Shown here: positions 31,920-34,015 of the stretch, piece after piece
Layout: each line of letters opens with the position of its first letter
Position numbering within the stretch: position 1 is the first letter of the stretch
NCBI GenBank assembly: GCA_944380095.1
Contig: CALWGP010000014.1
Location: forward strand, 1 to 34,015
Source: an uncultured Lachnospiraceae bacterium
GTDB lineage: Bacteria > Bacillota > Clostridia > Lachnospirales > Lachnospiraceae
Length of the DNA: 34,015 nt
Reading direction: 5' to 3'
Translations under genes and position numbers: made by a program
The notes under the pieces: generated by a model
Seen by the model: only the letters and a program-made list of their open reading frames with translations
What the model was told of the DNA's origin: nothing
Databases searched by the model: none

Positions 31920-33719
31920 ATGGCTGAAAGTATGAAAGGGCTGAAGCGGACCTGCCGCTGCGGCGAGCTTGGACTGGAAAACGCAGGCCAGACCGTCACG
32001 GTGATGGGCTGGGTCGCAAAACAGAGAAATAAAGGCGGCATTATCTTTGTGGATCTGAGGGACCGCGCGGGCCTTTTGCAGATCATTTTCGAAGAAGCGG
32101 ACTGCGGCGCAGAAAATTTCGCAAAGGCGGAGCGGTTAAGAAGCGAGTTTGTGGTGGCGGTGACGGGAACGGTGGAAAAACGTTCCGGCGCGGTGAATGA
32201 AAACCTGGCTACCGGTAAGATCGAGGTGAGGGCAAAGGAAATCCGCATCCTGTCCGAGGCGCTGACGCCTCCCTTCCCCATCGAATCCAACACAAAGACC
32301 AAAGAGGAAATCCGCCTGAAATACCGTTATCTGGATTTGAGACGTCCCGACCAGCAGGAAAAGATTATTTTAAGAAGCAAAATCTGCGCGGCTTTCCGGC
32401 GCTTTTTGACAGAAGAGGGCTTTCTGGAAATCGAGACGCCCATCCTGTGCAAGTCCACGCCGGAAGGGGCGAGGGACTACCTGGTGCCCAGCCGGATTCA
32501 TCCCGGCAGCTTTTATGCCCTGCCCCAGTCCCCCCAGCTGTTTAAGCAGCTTCTGATGTGTTCCGGGTATGACCGCTACTTCCAGATTGCGAAGTGCTTC
32601 CGCGACGAGGATCTGCGCGCGGACCGCCAGCCGGAGTTTACCCAGGTGGATATGGAGCTGTCTTTCGTGGATGTGGACGATGTGATCGACGTAAACGAGC
32701 GGCTTTTGCAGTACGTGTGCAAGGAGGCCATCGGCCTGGAGATTTCCCTCCCCCTGCCCCGGATGAAATGGATCGACGCCATGAACCGTTTCGGTTCCGA
32801 TAAGCCGGATACCCGCTTTGGCATGGAGCTTACGGACGTTTCATCCGTAGTGGAAGACTGCGGTTTCGGCGTGTTTACCGGCGCGCTGGAAAACGGCGGT
32901 TCCGTCCGGGGGATCAACGCCAAAGGACAGGCCGGGATGCCCAGGAAAAAAATCGACGCCCTGGTGGATTTTGCCAAAGGGTACGGCGCGAAGGGGCTGG
33001 CTTACCTGGCTGTTTTGGAGGACGGCAGCTACAAGTCTTCCTTTGCCAAATTCATGACGCAAGAGCAGCTGGACGCCCTGGTAAAGGCCATGGACGGACA
33101 GCCTGGCGACCTGCTTTTGTTCGCCGCGGACAAGACCAACATTGTCTGGAGCGTGCTGGGAGCCCTGCGTCTGGAACTGGGCGAGCAGATGGGCCTGATC
33201 GACCACGACCGCTTCGATTTCCTCTGGGTGGTGGAATTCCCCCAGTTTGAGTGGAGCGAGGAAGAAAACCGCTTTATGGCCATGCACCATCCTTTCACCA
33301 TGCCCATGGAAGAGGACCTTCCCATGCTGGAAACGGATCCCGGCAAGGTGCGGGCGAAAGCCTACGACATCGTTTTAAACGGCGTGGAGCTGGGCGGCGG
33401 CAGCGTCCGTATTTTCCAGGACGACGTGCAGGAGAGGATGTTTACCGCCCTGGGCTTTACGAAGGAACGGGCGAGGGAGCAGTTCGGCTTTTTGCTGGAT
33501 GCGTTCAAGTACGGCGTGCCGCCCCACGCAGGGCTGGCTTACGGCCTGGACCGTCTGTGCATGCTGCTGACAAAGGCGGACAGCATCCGGGAAGTGATCG
33601 CCTTCCCCAAGGTCAAGGACGCGTCCTGCCTGATGACCAACGCCCCCGGCGAGGTGGACGAAGCGCAGTTAAAAGAGCTGGGCATCGCCGTGGCGAAAGA
33701 GGAAGAAAACGCAGAATAA
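31920..33719 (+). CDS. aspS: Aspartyl-tRNA synthetase, bacterial type
   Basis: This 599 aa class IIb synthetase charges tRNA-Asp. It has the N-terminal anticodon-binding OB-fold (VTVMGWVAKQRNKGGIIFVD), the active-site segments FLEIETPILCKSTPEGARDY and QSPQLFKQLLM, motif 2 FRDEDLRADRQPEFTQ, the bacterial GAD insertion domain (about 290-420), and motif 3 AYGLDRLCML. Length and GAD domain match bacterial AspRS rather than the short archaeal kind. GGGAGG (31907-31912) overlaps the hisS stop codon's last base, 7 bases before ATG 31920. It ends the operon, followed by a strong terminator. Whether it also charges tRNA-Asn was not judged. Confidence 0.98.
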   Translation: MAESMKGLKRTCRCGELGLENAGQTVTVMGWVAKQRNKGGIIFVDLRDRAGLLQIIFEEADCGAENFAKAERLRSEFVVAVTGTVEKRSGAVNENLATGKIEVRAKEIRILSEALTPPFPIESNTKTKEEIRLKYRYLDLRRPDQQEKIILRSKICAAFRRFLTEEGFLEIETPILCKSTPEGARDYLVPSRIHPGSFYALPQSPQLFKQLLMCSGYDRYFQIAKCFRDEDLRADRQPEFTQVDMELSFVDVDDVIDVNERLLQYVCKEAIGLEISLPLPRMKWIDAMNRFGSDKPDTRFGMELTDVSSVVEDCGFGVFTGALENGGSVRGINAKGQAGMPRKKIDALVDFAKGYGAKGLAYLAVLEDGSYKSSFAKFMTQEQLDALVKAMDGQPGDLLLFAADKTNIVWSVLGALRLELGEQMGLIDHDRFDFLWVVEFPQFEWSEEENRFMAMHHPFTMPMEEDLPMLETDPGKVRAKAYDIVLNGVELGGGSVRIFQDDVQERMFTALGFTKERAREQFGFLLDAFKYGVPPHAGLAYGLDRLCMLLTKADSIREVIAFPKVKDASCLMTNAPGEVDEAQLKELGIAVAKEEENAE

Positions 33720-33817
33720 CAGCCTTTCTCACGGAAAGAACCCCGGGCCGCAATGGCAGAGGAGCATAAAGAAGTATTGCGAAAATACTAACCTATGCCA
33801 AGTGAACGGGAAATATG

Positions 33818-33870
33818 AAACCTCTATGTGAATGGACGAACCATTTGCATAGAGGTTTTCTTTTGCTTCT
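33818..33870 (+). terminator. Strong rho-independent terminator after aspS
   Basis: AAACCTCTATG (33818-33828) pairs perfectly with CATAGAGGTTT (33848-33858). Inside, AATGG (33831-33835) pairs with CCATT (33841-33845) around ACGAA. The stem is followed by TTTCTTTTGCTTCTT. It ends the hisS-aspS transcript, about 100 bases after the aspS stop. Confidence 0.92.
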
Positions 33871-33954
33871 TAAAATTTTTCAGCGTCCGCAGGACGCGCA
33901 GCCGTCACCGAATGGGGACGATCTTGGGGGCTTGGGGGGAATCCCTCAACAAGC

Positions 33955-33982
33955 ATTTTGGCCGGTGCAATCCGGCCAAAAT
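33955..33982. repeat. Perfect 11 bp inverted repeat
   Basis: ATTTTGGCCGG (33955-33965) and CCGGCCAAAAT (33972-33982) form a perfect stem with a 6-base loop. There is no T-run beyond the stem on the + strand. It could be a terminator for a gene on the - strand beyond the window, or part of an accessory element end. Confidence 0.75.
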
Positions 33983-33983
33983 C

Positions 33984-34004
33984 GCAAAACATGTATATGT
34001 TTGC
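33984..34004. repeat. Short imperfect palindrome
   Basis: GCAAAACAT (33984-33992) and ATGTTTGC (33997-34004) form an imperfect palindrome (one bulged A) around GTAT, immediately beside the 11 bp inverted repeat. Such sites suit a dimeric DNA-binding protein, but none is identified. Confidence 0.5.
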
Positions 34005-34015
34005 ATTGCTTGCCA

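Larger units (their letters stand above)
33720..34015. other. Non-coding end of the window
   Basis: I see no gene in these 296 bases. They hold a weak GTATT/AATAC hairpin (33774-33788), the aspS terminator (33818-33870), a GCGTCC/GGACGC hairpin (33883-33897), a G-rich run (33925-33940), and two further inverted repeats (33955-33982 and 33984-34004). Composition after about 33900 looks unlike an ordinary intergenic space. Confidence 0.6.

Noticed and set aside
33753..33788. Twelve-codon frame MAEEHKEVLRKY
   Set aside because: No ribosome binding site at a useful distance and too short to identify; kept only as a hint in the edge finding.
33883..33897. GCGTCC/GGACGC hairpin read as a terminator for a - strand gene
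   Set aside because: Only 6 bp with a 3-base loop and a poor T-tract on the - strand; no - strand gene seen.

Overview
This window looks like a core-genome segment of a Gram-positive Clostridia member, most likely a Lachnospiraceae-type gut bacterium. The evidence is strong GGAGG-type ribosome binding sites, TTGACA/TATAAT-type promoters, a single-chain glycyl-tRNA synthetase, clostridial-type pyruvate phosphate dikinase, HemZ, a YqzL-like gene between era and recO, and Firmicutes gene orders (era-yqzL-recO-glycyl synthetase; relA...hisS-aspS). The taxonomic call is inference; no rRNA or other definitive marker is present. Every gene I accept lies on the + strand, and no tRNA, rRNA, CRISPR array or insertion sequence was seen.

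Region 1 (about 40-8041) is a run of closely spaced or overlapping genes. It holds a derlin-like pseudo-rhomboid with a zinc ribbon, a sigma-factor-like protein lacking region 4, an unknown 139 aa protein, a large M16C metallopeptidase, a DUF4349 lipoprotein, era, a long YqzL-like protein and recO. Region 2 (8050-10226) has its own promoter, a small lipoprotein and glyQS, closed by a probable terminator. Region 3 (10261-15281) is a two-gene chaperone module: a 1108 aa J-like/TPR protein overlapping an HscC-type Hsp70. Region 4 (15333-18136) is ppdK with its promoter and a strong terminator.

Region 5 (18160-25899) starts at a good promoter. It carries a 66 aa protein, a threonine-aldolase-like enzyme, a membrane-anchored MutS-like ATPase, RNase HI, a class I/II aminotransferase, a dUTPase, a type I asparaginase (the last three joined by ATGA overlaps) and a secreted lipoprotein serpin. 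Region 6 (25937-33870) holds a large inverted repeat, the relA promoter, the bifunctional Rel (p)ppGpp enzyme, a metallo-beta-lactamase-fold hydrolase, hemZ, hisS (own promoter) and aspS, and ends at a strong terminator. The last 150 bases hold inverted repeats and G-rich sequence that may mark the edge of an accessory element.

The points most worth a second look are: the serpin, whose reactive loop aligns without gaps to human alpha-1-antitrypsin up to a Met-Ser scissile bond; the HscC/J-TPR pair, whose J-like domain has NPE where HPD is required; the pseudo-rhomboid/zinc-ribbon protein; the sigma-like protein without region 4; the membrane MutS homologue; and the 15 bp perfect inverted repeat upstream of relA.
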